Source: Phycisphaerae bacterium
GTDB lineage: Bacteria > Planctomycetota > Phycisphaerae > UBA1845 > Fen-1342
Assembly (NCBI GenBank): GCA_028279405.1
Contig: JANQNU010000090.1
Span: forward strand, 1-64,000
DNA length: 64,000 nucleotides
Direction of reading: 5' to 3'
In this document: positions 17,573 through 25,711 of the stretch, piece after piece
How positions within the stretch are numbered: position 1 is the stretch's first letter
How the letters are laid out: every line of letters starts with the position of its first letter
Notes under the pieces: model-generated
The model's database searches: none
What the model was told of the DNA's origin: nothing
The model's input: the letters and a program-made list of their open reading frames with translations, nothing else
Program-made: the position numbers and the translations under genes

Positions 17573-18886
17573 ATGCTGGCTTCTCGTGTTTCGCTCGCGA
17601 TTGCCGGCTTGGCAGCGAGCCTTGCAATTGCCTACTTCGGAGGACGCAATCCTTCAGCGGCCGAACGCGCGGAAGGGCCACCGTCTGTAGCGACGGTCCG
17701 AGAATTGACGGTCGATGAGGCCCGTCAAATGCTCGTCTACAACGACCATCCGGTTTACCTCTATGCGAATCGGAACCTCGACACGCTCACGGACGACGCG
17801 GTGCCTTCGGCCTGGGTCGGTGTAAGAATGACGCCCATACCGGCCCCGCTCGCCGCCCACATCGGAAACACGGGTCTGATGGTCGCGAATGTGGTGGAAG
17901 GTAGTCCGGCCGACCAGACTGGAATCCAGCAATACGACGTCGTCGTCGCGTTCGACCGCGCCCAGGTTCACAACGCGGACGATCTCGTGCGCGCCATTAC
18001 CGAGGTCGGCGTCGGACACACGACCGAGATCGTCGTCATTCGGAAAGGCGAGCGCAAGACCCTCTCGATCACGCCGGCCGATCGCCCCGGCGCAGCCAAC
18101 GTGAAGTTCAAGTATGACGAGCCGGAATCGCAGCTCAATTCGCTGAAAGTCCGCGGGCGCAAGCTCCGTCTCGGTCCCGACGGCCGCTGGATCTTCGAGG
18201 ATCTCGGCCCCATGACGCAACTGCCCGACCCGCTCAAGGAGATGAAGGACTTCGATCTGAAGAACTGGCAGCATTGGTTCTCCGGGAAGAAGGACCCGTT
18301 CGGACAGCGAGGCAACGACGTCCAACGCTGGAACCCCTACTGGGTCGATCCGAATACGGACGCCCAGGTCGAGATCAACGTTCACTTCAGCGACAATGAC
18401 GGAAGTCTCGCGATCCGTCGGAAGGCGGACGGATCGTATCATGTCGAACGCGTCGATCCTGACGGGAACCGCTCGGAAGCGACGTACGACTCGCGCGACG
18501 CGTTCCAGGACGAGGATCCCGACGCCTTCGAAAAGTTCCAGACGTACGACGCCGGTGGTCGTTTCACGATCCTGCGCCCGCAGATCGATCGGCTGCCGCA
18601 GATGCAGCAGGACTTCCAGCAACGGTTCGAGGAAATGGTCGAGTCGGCGCGCCAGCGCGCGGAAGAGGCTGCCGAGCGCGCTCACGAGGCGGCGCGTCAG
18701 GCATATCAGCTTCACGCTTCAGGCGGGAAGGCGTCGCGGCTCTCCATCAAGCTCGACAGTGGTGGATCGATCAAGATCGAAATCCAGGAAGACGGCGAAA
18801 CGAACACGTACGAGTTCGAGAACGTCGATCAGCTTCGGCAAACCAATCCGGAGTTGTACGAGCGCGTTCGCGACTTGATCGAATAA
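17573..18886 (+). CDS. Periplasmic PDZ-domain protein without a protease domain
   Basis: 437 residues; AAGGAG is well placed before the ATG. Residues 1-33 are a signal peptide or anchor. A PDZ domain spans about 78-170, with the carboxylate-binding loop region WVGVRMTPIPAPLAAHIGNT and GSPADQTGIQQYDVVVAFD as in HtrA/DegP PDZ domains. There is no serine protease or metalloprotease catalytic motif before it. A middle beta-rich region follows, then a long charged helix (about 340-380, Glu/Ala/Arg-rich) that looks like a coiled coil. As third gene of the sigma operon it may sense or bind misfolded envelope proteins and influence the anti-sigma factor. That role is inferred from context. Confidence 0.8.
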   Translation: MLASRVSLAIAGLAASLAIAYFGGRNPSAAERAEGPPSVATVRELTVDEARQMLVYNDHPVYLYANRNLDTLTDDAVPSAWVGVRMTPIPAPLAAHIGNTGLMVANVVEGSPADQTGIQQYDVVVAFDRAQVHNADDLVRAITEVGVGHTTEIVVIRKGERKTLSITPADRPGAANVKFKYDEPESQLNSLKVRGRKLRLGPDGRWIFEDLGPMTQLPDPLKEMKDFDLKNWQHWFSGKKDPFGQRGNDVQRWNPYWVDPNTDAQVEINVHFSDNDGSLAIRRKADGSYHVERVDPDGNRSEATYDSRDAFQDEDPDAFEKFQTYDAGGRFTILRPQIDRLPQMQQDFQQRFEEMVESARQRAEEAAERAHEAARQAYQLHASGGKASRLSIKLDSGGSIKIEIQEDGETNTYEFENVDQLRQTNPELYERVRDLIE

Positions 18887-18956
18887 CTGAAGGACCGAAC
18901 CGAATACCCGAGCGAATTCCACGGGTCGAGCACCACGGTTCCGAAACTCCCGGTCA

Positions 18957-19021
18957 GCGCTGCATTTTTGCAGCGCACCAGTCGGCGGGCGACCTCCCCG
19001 GTCGTCCGCCGGTCTTTTGTT
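18957..19021 (+). terminator. Tandem hairpins ending the sigma operon
   Basis: GCGCTGCA-TTTT-TGCAGCGC (18957-18976) is a perfect 8-bp hairpin. Then CGGCGGGCGACC pairs with GGTCGTCCGCCG (18983-19011, one mismatch) and is followed by GTCTTTTGTT. The second is a standard intrinsic terminator. Confidence 0.8.
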
Positions 19022-19106
19022 GTCGGCCCGACGGGCACGGAGACGTGCCGGCGTCATCGATTCATCTCAGCCAGATCACCGGGCCGCGACGCCATACGAA
19101 TGAAAC

Positions 19107-20981
19107 CTAAGGTGACGGAACCTCGATCGTTTCGCCGACCTTCGGCGGCGTCAGGTCGTGGTAGCCGTCGGGCGCGGCATACACCCACCGTAACACGGGG
19201 TCGTCGATCGATAAATGAAAGCGGAACGTCGCTTCCGCGGGTCGGCCGTCTTCGGTGATATCGGAGATTGTGATCGTGGCCAGCGTCAGGTGGATTCGAT
19301 CGCCACGCTTGAGCGGACGCGCCGACGAGCGGGTCAATCGATCGAGGTGCCGGCCCAGGTATCGCGACGAAAAGGCCGGCGCGTTCGGCCCACGCCAACC
19401 GTCCGGCTTGAGGTACCCGCCGAGCGGCCGCACGCGCAATGTATGCCGATCGAGCCGAGTGAGCGTCGCGGGCGATGACGACGCATTGAGGTTCAGCGTA
19501 CGGCGGGGCCGGGGCAGGCCGCGCGCGATGCCACGCTGAAACCACGCCATGTCGGCGAGCGCCGTAAACGTGCTGGCGATCACCAGATGCTGCGACCGGA
19601 CCGCATCGTCGGCGGGTAGCGTGTCCTGAATCGTATCCAGGAAGCCGCCAGCAAACCGAATCGACAGGGAACGGATCGGCATCGCCAACGGCGCCAGAAC
19701 CAGGTGGAGCACCATCAGGAACCCCGCTACCGCGCGTGCCACGCGCGTACCTGTTTGGGAAGCCGTGCCCGCGGATGCGACCTGATCGCGTCGAACCAGC
19801 CAACTCGCAAGCAGCCCTGCTGCACCAAGACTCGGAAACAGCAGCAGGCGGTCACTGGGGAAGATCGCACAAACCGGGAGCGTCGCGAGCAGCATGCCGA
19901 CAGCCCAGAAGCGCGCCACCGGGTCCGCCTTCAGCAAGGGCGCAAAAAGTGCGCCAAGCAACACGATGAAAGAGACGGCCACCAGCCAGTGAACCTGGAA
20001 CAACCAGGCAGATTCGAATGGCTGTAGATCAGCCGGCGGTAGCGCCCATTGCCCCAGCAGCAGAACGGGCGCGTTGCGGACAACGCGCGCCATAAACGCG
20101 AGCGGATCGTGGATCGGGTCGAGATACACGCCTGAATAGCGGGCGCCGTAGCCCGCGAGCTTGTACCAGACCAGCCAGCCAAGCCCTACCGCGATGTAAG
20201 GCAAGAGGGCTGCGAGCCGCCCGCGCCAGCGACCGCGATCCAGGAATACAGCGTACGCAAGCAGATACCCCCCTGCCGAAACCGCCTCCTCCTTTCCGAG
20301 GAGCCCCAACAGGAGACTCAACGCCGCGATGATCCCCGCCCAGTGGCGGCCCGAACGTCGCCAGCAGTCGTGAAGCAGTACTGCGGCGATTCCGAAGCAG
20401 CCCGCGATCAACGCATTTCGGTTGGCCAACCAGGACGCGGGGATGGCGTGTCTGTCGTCGATCGCAAAGAGCAGCGCGCCGAACCCGCCGACCCAGACCG
20501 GAACGGTCGAGAGCGGATGCGCCGACAAACGCCGACAGAGCGCCGTGACTACGCCCAACAATGCCCCGAACCAAATGAGGCTATGGACATGCATGGCCAT
20601 ATCGAGAGTGGGCCAGAGGTAGTAGTCGAACATCTGCGTCAGCGCGGTCAGCGGGCGCGCGAACGACGTGCGACACTCGAGATCGGTCCACCAGGGCATA
20701 TAGCCCCGGTCGATGATGTCATCGTTGTTGGCCGGAACACCATCCAGATACGAATAGGTTTCCCACCGTGATATCCGAATCGTGTCGGGTGGCTGAAGCC
20801 CCAGTACCGTGTTACGGATGAAGTAGTCATCGGCTTGTATGCCGACGAATAGCGCCGGCAACGCCAGCCCGACACCGACCAAGATGACGACGATCGAAAA
20901 TCGGCGTGATTGTACGCCAACGGAGATGCGACGAAGGACTGGACTCGCGACCGTTTGCCGAGCTTCGTGTGTTTCGTCCAT
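19107..20981 (-). CDS. Polytopic membrane protein, GT-C glycosyltransferase-like
   Basis: 624 residues from the ATG at 20981, which has GGGAG at good spacing; the frame is open a little further upstream. About ten to twelve hydrophobic helices occupy residues 25-445. The first outer loop holds ADDYFIRN, an acidic pair directly after helix 1, as in lipid-phosphosugar-dependent GT-C glycosyltransferases (PMT/ArnT/PglB type). A later lumenal-side loop has DDRHAIPASWLANRNALIAG. Helices are followed by a soluble C-terminal domain of about 170 residues with beta-rich character. Likely moves a sugar from a polyprenyl-phosphate donor on the outer face of the membrane, but the family is divergent and an acceptor cannot be named. 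Confidence 0.6.
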   Translation of the reverse strand: MDETHEARQTVASPVLRRISVGVQSRRFSIVVILVGVGLALPALFVGIQADDYFIRNTVLGLQPPDTIRISRWETYSYLDGVPANNDDIIDRGYMPWWTDLECRTSFARPLTALTQMFDYYLWPTLDMAMHVHSLIWFGALLGVVTALCRRLSAHPLSTVPVWVGGFGALLFAIDDRHAIPASWLANRNALIAGCFGIAAVLLHDCWRRSGRHWAGIIAALSLLLGLLGKEEAVSAGGYLLAYAVFLDRGRWRGRLAALLPYIAVGLGWLVWYKLAGYGARYSGVYLDPIHDPLAFMARVVRNAPVLLLGQWALPPADLQPFESAWLFQVHWLVAVSFIVLLGALFAPLLKADPVARFWAVGMLLATLPVCAIFPSDRLLLFPSLGAAGLLASWLVRRDQVASAGTASQTGTRVARAVAGFLMVLHLVLAPLAMPIRSLSIRFAGGFLDTIQDTLPADDAVRSQHLVIASTFTALADMAWFQRGIARGLPRPRRTLNLNASSSPATLTRLDRHTLRVRPLGGYLKPDGWRGPNAPAFSSRYLGRHLDRLTRSSARPLKRGDRIHLTLATITISDITEDGRPAEATFRFHLSIDDPVLRWVYAAPDGYHDLTPPKVGETIEVPSP

Positions 20982-21630
20982 CGCGCGTCGCTCCCGCCGA
21001 CGACGGTCTCCCACCACGCCCGGCGTTCATCGCCGGCGCGCGAGCCCGGGCACACCCCAGCCGTACGGACCGTGAGGTGCGCTCCGTTAGCAGCGATGAA
21101 AAACAGCTCGTCGGTACCTTGCTTGTTATGGGAGAAGATCGCGTTCGACCCGCGAAATCCGTAAAAGCCGACATCGACGGTCGAAAAGGGCGCGCGCCAA
21201 CGCCGACGGTTTGTCTACTCGGACCTGTTTCCTTGGAGAACGGAGAGTTATCCGCAAGATCCCCCGGATGATGCTGGCGGTGACTCGACAAGGAGCCGGA
21301 CGCGGTCGCGCGTTGCGCAGCAGGCAACGTGCTGCTTGGAGCACGCACCTGTATGGAGGAGCGCGTCAGCGCGAGCCTGCGTCCGGCATGTCCATCTGCG
21401 CCCTCCCGTCGGTTTGCGGCACGAAACCGAATGGGCCTCCCATCGTATCGTAGTGATCAAACCGAGTGAAAGTCTAACCGATCTGCGCGCGCGACTCGCA
21501 ATATTGACACAATTGTCCTTCGACGCCGCGACGAATCGGCGGATCTCCGAGTCGCTGTGTCGAGAATGTAACACGACGTGCACATTCGCGCACGGATGAC
21601 GTGGGCACAGAAAGTGCGGAAGTGGTTCGC
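20982..21630. other. Intergenic region without a recognised gene
   Basis: About 650 bases between two minus-strand transcription units. All frames here are short, Arg/Ser-rich and lack Shine-Dalgarno sites or recognisable motifs. I see no terminator with a T-run and no RNA structure I can name. Confidence 0.5.
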
Positions 21631-22011
21631 TCAGTCGGCGGAAGCAGTCAGTCGCTGTCGAATTCGCGGCTCGAGTTCTTTCCAGATCTCGAGCCCCTTG
21701 AAAACGAACTCGACGCCGAGCCGTTCGCACCGCTCCCGGACCGTCTCCTCGGAAGCGCCGCTCAGCGCTATGACAGGCACTTCGGCCAGGTCGTGCTGCA
21801 ACATCCGCTGACGAAGTGTCAGGCCGTCCATCGGCATGTTGATATCCATCACCACCAGGTCGGGTCGTCGATCGATCATCTTCATGTATGCGAACAACCC
21901 GTCCGGTGAGGTCGATGCCTCCCAGCCCTGAGCCTCGCAGCGCAGCTTCAACGCCTCGGCCAATGCGGGATCGTCGTCGACGATCAGTACGTAGGGCACT
22001 TGTCCTGCCAT
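21631..22011 (-). CDS. Single-domain response regulator (receiver only)
   Basis: 126 residues, a stand-alone CheY-like receiver. Acidic pocket DDD at residues 12-14, phospho-acceptor Asp in DLVVMDINMP (about 56), conserved Ser in ALSGASEE, and Lys in FVFKG. There is no output domain. The gene shares one base with the stop of the preceding receiver gene (TGATG), so the two are translated in sequence. It is last in a minus-strand signalling run that begins at the kinase gene ending at 22897. It probably takes phosphate from a neighbouring kinase or relay and acts by protein contact. Confidence 0.93.
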   Translation of the reverse strand: MAGQVPYVLIVDDDPALAEALKLRCEAQGWEASTSPDGLFAYMKMIDRRPDLVVMDINMPMDGLTLRQRMLQHDLAEVPVIALSGASEETVRERCERLGVEFVFKGLEIWKELEPRIRQRLTASAD

Positions 22012-22460
22012 CAGCGCGTCTCCGGCCGCAACAGCGGTTGGCGACGCTTCGCGTCCGAGATCATGCGAATCTCCGCGAGTTGATCCTGCGCGAAGATCGA
22101 ATCGAGCGTCTGTAACAGCAACTCCGGATCGTACGGCTTGGAGAGAAAGAAACGCGCGCCCACGTCACGGCTCGCGGCCTTGAAGTGCTCGTCGGCCGAG
22201 CCGGTGATGAACACGATCGGCAGGGCCGGATTATCGGCGGCTTCACGCAAGGCAGGCGCCGCGTCGAGTCCACTGGGACCGCCGTGCAACACCTGGTCCA
22301 GGATCACCAGATCCACCGTGTGATCCTGTATCTGCCGACAAGCGTCCCCGCTGTTCGAAGCGGCGATGACGTCGTAGCCAGCGTGTCGCAGCCGCTTCTC
22401 CAGCGCAATCGTCAGCGCGACATCGTCCTCGACAATCAATATCCGTCGGTGGACGTTCAT
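22011..22460 (-). CDS. Single-domain response regulator (receiver only)
   Basis: 149 residues. Receiver motifs: EDD at 11-13, phospho-acceptor Asp in DLVILDQVLHG (about 55), Thr in VFITGSAD, and Lys in FFLSKPYDP. About 25 residues beyond the receiver are basic (DAKRRQPLLRPE) and too short to be an output domain. The loop after the acceptor, VLHGGPSGLDA, is two residues longer than in typical CheY proteins. GGGAGGG precedes the start. Coupled by one-base overlap to the following receiver gene. Confidence 0.92.
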   Translation of the reverse strand: MNVHRRILIVEDDVALTIALEKRLRHAGYDVIAASNSGDACRQIQDHTVDLVILDQVLHGGPSGLDAAPALREAADNPALPIVFITGSADEHFKAASRDVGARFFLSKPYDPELLLQTLDSIFAQDQLAEIRMISDAKRRQPLLRPETR

Positions 22461-22514
22461 GATGACGCGTCCCTCCCAAGTAGGCGTCTCCCTTGCCCTA
22501 GTCTGTCAAATGTT

Positions 22515-22907
22515 CTACGCGCGGCCCACCGCATTTTGACCCACAACTCCACGCAGGGCCGATAAGAGCTTGTCGGCACGGTAGGGTTTCTCCATGAAGC
22601 AGGCAGCGCCAAGCGCAGAAGCCCGATCGCGCGACTGATCACGGACGTTGGCTGACAGAACAATCACTGGCGTTTCGGACGTACGCGGGTCGGCCCGCAA
22701 CGCGGCCAGCACTTCGAAACCGTCCATACCGGGCATCCGCAGATCGAGAACGATCGCGCTCGGAGACTGATCGCGGGCCATTTCGAGCCCGTCGCGACTG
22801 TTCGCCGTCGACATCACCTTGTGACCGGCCGCCGCCAGCCGAATGGTCAGGCTTTCGAGGATGTCACGACTGTCGTCGATCAGCAGGATGAGCGGGTTAT
22901 CCGACAT
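22515..22907 (-). CDS. Single-domain response regulator (receiver only)
   Basis: 130 residues from the ATG at 22907 (MSDNPLILLIDD); the open frame upstream is out of character. Acceptor Asp in AIVLDLRMPGMDGFEVL (about 54), Ser in VIVLSANV, Lys in CFMEKPYRAD. No output domain. The start lies inside the 3' end of the hybrid kinase gene (11-base overlap), so the kinase and this receiver are almost certainly co-translated, making it the best candidate cognate partner of that kinase. Confidence 0.93.
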   Translation of the reverse strand: MSDNPLILLIDDSRDILESLTIRLAAAGHKVMSTANSRDGLEMARDQSPSAIVLDLRMPGMDGFEVLAALRADPRTSETPVIVLSANVRDQSRDRASALGAACFMEKPYRADKLLSALRGVVGQNAVGRA

Positions 22908-24471
22908 GCACGATCTCCAACCCCCCGGCCAACGGGAGGTAGCGCCGCTCGAACTCTTCCATATCCTCCGCCAAAGGCCAAGTACCAACGAGCTTCAACT
23001 GCAATTCCGGCAGCCGTTCGGCGCGCGACCCGTTTGTCTGCTGCACGCTTTGAACGATCCGCTCGATCAACTCGGCCGGTCCGGGCTGATCGTGGACGAC
23101 GACCATTAGCCAGCGTCCAGGCTCCGGCGTGAGCACGAGATCGAAGCGCATCAACTGACGCTGAATCAACGCACTGAGTTCGTCGTACACCTCCGAAAAA
23201 CCCACCGGATCACAGCGGGCTTCAACTAGCGCCACGTGGCACGCGTTGTTGTATGCGGACGTCGCGGCCCGCATTGCCTTGCGCACGAGTGCCAGTCGGT
23301 CGCTGGTCGGAACGGTAAACGAGAAGATGCTGCCGCCGTTCGGCGGCGTCGATACATCGACCTGCCCGTAGCTCAGATGCACCAGGTGCTTGACGATGCT
23401 GAGCCCCAGACCGAATCCCTTGGCCGTGCAGCGATAGCTGTTGTCCAACTGACGGAAGCGTTCGAAGATCCGGCGCTGGTCCGCCTCGGAGATGCCGGGC
23501 CCATTGTCTCGCACCGCGATCACCAACTCCGACGGGTCCGAACCCGGCGCCGCCGTAACGCTGACCTGCGCCGGCTCGTTACAGTACTTCAGCGCATTGA
23601 CGACAAGATTCGTAATGACGCGTTCGATCTTTCGTGCGTCGCAGAACAACGTGGGGAGGTCAGGGGGCGCGTAGACGCAGACCTCCGCACCCGCCGCCAG
23701 CGCCCGGCGTTCGAGCGTCGGCTCAACCCGTTCGAAGATCTCCGCGACGGTGCAGTCCGCGCGGTGGATCCCCAACGTTCCGACGTCCAGCTTGCTAAGG
23801 TCCAACATGTCGTCGACCAGACCGCTCAAATCGTCCGCGCGATTGATGATCAGGTCGAGATAGCGGCGCTGCTGATCGGAAACCTCTCCGGCCAATCCAT
23901 CCTGGATGATCGACGCGAACTCGCGGACGACCGTCAACGGCGTCCGAAATTCGTGAGAGACATGATCGACGAACTCATGGGCACGCTCGTAGAGCTCTGC
24001 CAATCGGGCGTTGCCCGTCTCGAGCGCAGTTTTTGCGGTCTGCAACTCGCCGATACGCCGACGTTCGCGCGCCTCCGCGGCCCGCGCTCGCTGCCCCGCG
24101 AAACCCGACTCGATCGCTTCCGCAAAGCGATCTACCTCGAAGGTGCCTTTGATCAGGTAGTCATCCGCCCCGGCCTTGATCAGGGCCGCCGCGATCGCCT
24201 CGTCCCCTTGCCCCGTCAGAACGATGATCGGACGGTCATCTCCGCGGCCGCGTAGCTCGCCGACCAGATCAGCAGCAGTTGCGGCCCCGATCAGGTAGTC
24301 GACGATAACCAGGTCGATCGGTTCGTACGCGAGCAGCGCATACGCGGTTCCGAGATCGTTCGCCGACCGCAGGTCGATCGCTGGCGTCGGCAGTTCCTCG
24401 ACCAACCGCTTGAGCAGCTCGATGTCACCCGGATCGTCGTCGACGACGAGCGCGACCAACTTCTCCGACAT
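22897..24471 (-). CDS. Hybrid histidine kinase: receiver - HisKA - HATPase - divergent C-terminal domain
   Basis: 524 residues, cytoplasmic, no transmembrane segment. Residues 1-125 form an N-terminal receiver (DDD at 11-13, acceptor Asp58 in DLVIVDYLIGA, Lys in YLIKGTF). A helical linker leads to the HisKA dimerisation box with the phospho-accepting His173 (VSHEFRTPL). The ATPase domain has the N box (TNLVVNALKY), G1 (RDNGPGI) and G2 (GFGLGLSI). Residues from about 395 to the end are an extra domain of about 130 residues. It has a mixed alpha/beta pattern and a stretch RFDLVLTPEPGRWLMVVV aligning loosely with the GGDEF loop but lacking the signature. The N-terminal receiver position suggests control of the kinase by an upstream phosphate donor. 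Confidence 0.92.
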   Translation of the reverse strand: MSEKLVALVVDDDPGDIELLKRLVEELPTPAIDLRSANDLGTAYALLAYEPIDLVIVDYLIGAATAADLVGELRGRGDDRPIIVLTGQGDEAIAAALIKAGADDYLIKGTFEVDRFAEAIESGFAGQRARAAEARERRRIGELQTAKTALETGNARLAELYERAHEFVDHVSHEFRTPLTVVREFASIIQDGLAGEVSDQQRRYLDLIINRADDLSGLVDDMLDLSKLDVGTLGIHRADCTVAEIFERVEPTLERRALAAGAEVCVYAPPDLPTLFCDARKIERVITNLVVNALKYCNEPAQVSVTAAPGSDPSELVIAVRDNGPGISEADQRRIFERFRQLDNSYRCTAKGFGLGLSIVKHLVHLSYGQVDVSTPPNGGSIFSFTVPTSDRLALVRKAMRAATSAYNNACHVALVEARCDPVGFSEVYDELSALIQRQLMRFDLVLTPEPGRWLMVVVHDQPGPAELIERIVQSVQQTNGSRAERLPELQLKLVGTWPLAEDMEEFERRYLPLAGGLEIVHVG

Positions 24472-24632
24472 TCGCCAACCCCTTGGTCCTCATCCGCAGA
24501 AAACGGATCAGCATAGAGCGTTGCCAGCTACCCACTGGCGCACCGCTCAGGGGTTCCCTGAACTGCCGCGGTGTGATCCCCCGTTCATTGGACCACGGGG
24601 CCAAATGCCCCACAGTCTCCTTCGGGGAAATC

Positions 24633-24726
24633 GACCGTTAGGACGGTCAACCTGAATACGCTTTGCCCGTCGGTCCCGATAACAACCGACGCCGTGACGG
24701 CCCGCACGGATTCCGGCGAAAAGCCG
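24633..24726 (+). other. Cluster of short hairpins in the leader of a receiver gene
   Basis: GACCGT/ACGGTC (24633-24648), CGTCGGT/ACCGACG (24668-24691), GCCG-TGA-CGGC (24691-24701) and CGGC-GAAAA-GCCG (24714-24726) lie in series on the plus strand. Four hairpins in under 100 bases could be a structured leader RNA, but high GC makes chance stems common, and I recognise no known riboswitch. Confidence 0.25.
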
Positions 24727-24803
24727 CAAGCAGCTGTGCAAACGGTTCGAATGATTGACCGGGGAAGCTCCCGCGACTATTTCGCGGATCCCCGGAAACC
24801 GCT

Positions 24804-24822
24804 GGGATGGGCTGGGATGGGG
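24804..24822 (+). promoter_or_regulatory. G-quadruplex motif upstream of a receiver gene
   Basis: GGGATGGGCTGGGATGGGG has four G-runs separated by two-base loops, which is the classical compact quadruplex pattern. It ends 28 bases before the GTG start at 24851 and close to the Shine-Dalgarno GGGAGG. Folded as RNA it could mask the ribosome site. Confidence 0.5.
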
Positions 24823-24850
24823 CTCAGATGGCTCGGATGGGAGGACTACC

Positions 24851-25231
24851 GTGCAGGCAACCAAAATTCTGATCGCGGACGATGACCGTGATATGCGGAC
24901 CGCTTTGCGACTCCGCCTGGAACAACAGGGCTACGCGGTCGACGAGTGCGCGGATGGTCTGGGGGCGTGTGCGCGAAGCCGCGCCGCTACGTATGACGCC
25001 ATCATCCTGGACCATAACATGCCGTTGGGTGAAGGGCGTGATATCGCCGTTCGGTTGCGGGGCCACACGCCGGCACCGATCATCTTCATCAGCGGTTCCA
25101 GCCCGGAAGACTTCCGCGAGATCGTGATGAGCCTGCCCGAAACCTATTTCGTGCGCAAGCCGTTTGATGAACAGAAGCTGGCAGAGTTACTCGAGAGCGT
25201 CCTCCCGAGCGGCGCCGCGTCAGGCCGCTAG
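24851..25231 (+). CDS. Single-domain response regulator (receiver only)
   Basis: 126 residues from a GTG at 24851, chosen because GGGAGG precedes it and the receiver fold begins at once (QATKILIADDD). Acceptor Asp in AIILDHNMPLGEG (about 54), Ser in IIFISGSSPED, Lys in FVRKPFDEQ. Output domain absent. It is the only plus-strand gene in the signalling block and sits convergent with the Rcp1-like receiver gene, 6 bases apart. Its leader carries the G-quadruplex motif. Confidence 0.9.
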   Translation: MQATKILIADDDRDMRTALRLRLEQQGYAVDECADGLGACARSRAATYDAIILDHNMPLGEGRDIAVRLRGHTPAPIIFISGSSPEDFREIVMSLPETYFVRKPFDEQKLAELLESVLPSGAASGR

Positions 25232-25237
25232 CGAACG

Positions 25238-25711
25238 CTAGTTGACGCTCACACTCGGCGGAAGCTGCACGAAGTCAAACCAGTACGTCGCGAGTTCGCG
25301 CAGCAGCTTGCCAAACGCATCGACATCCACCGGCTTGACGACATACGAATTGCACCGCAGCGCATAGGCGTGTCGAACATCGGATTCGTGCTGCGAGTTG
25401 GTCAGGACGACGACCACCAGGTTTTCGATCGACGGCGTTCGCCGAATGGTCTCCAGCACTTCCCGTCCGTCCTGTCCCGGCAGATTCCAGTCCAACAGAA
25501 TCAGGTCGGGCATCGGCACCGAGTCTTCATCAGAAGAGGCAAAGCTGCCGCGACGCATCAGGTAGTCCATCGCTTTGCCGCCGTCGTCGACCACCCGTAA
25601 ATCAACGTCGACGCCGCCCTCCAGCCCCCGGCGAGTCAATTCCTGGTCACCCGGCTCGTCTTCGACCAACAAAACCACCGGTCGACGGTTCTCATCGCGC
25701 GGCTGCATCAT
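25238..25711 (-). CDS. Rcp1-like single-domain response regulator
   Basis: 157 residues. It has the longer loops of receivers that partner phytochrome-type kinases: EDEPGDQELTRRGL at the start, an insert before the acceptor (SFASSDEDSVPMPDLILLDW), acceptor Asp in LLDWNLPGQDG, Thr/Asn in VVVLTNSQHESD, and Lys in YVVKPVD. Proteins of this type (cyanobacterial Rcp1) take phosphate from bacteriophytochrome-like kinases. It overlaps the multi-PAS kinase gene by four bases, strongly suggesting it is that kinase's direct target. No output domain. Confidence 0.93.
   Translation of the reverse strand: MMQPRDENRRPVVLLVEDEPGDQELTRRGLEGGVDVDLRVVDDGGKAMDYLMRRGSFASSDEDSVPMPDLILLDWNLPGQDGREVLETIRRTPSIENLVVVVLTNSQHESDVRHAYALRCNSYVVKPVDVDAFGKLLRELATYWFDFVQLPPSVSVN

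Larger units (their letters stand above)
24472..24850. other. Divergent regulatory region between two signalling units
   Basis: About 380 bases between a kinase gene reading left and a receiver gene reading right. No gene is evident. It contains several short hairpins (24633-24726) and a G-quadruplex motif (24804-24822), listed separately. Confidence 0.5.

Noticed and set aside
24601-24760. Cyclic-di-GMP (GEMM) riboswitch
   Set aside because: A GTGCAAACGGTT stretch looks faintly similar, but the conserved GGACGCAAAGC and tetraloop-receptor parts are absent.
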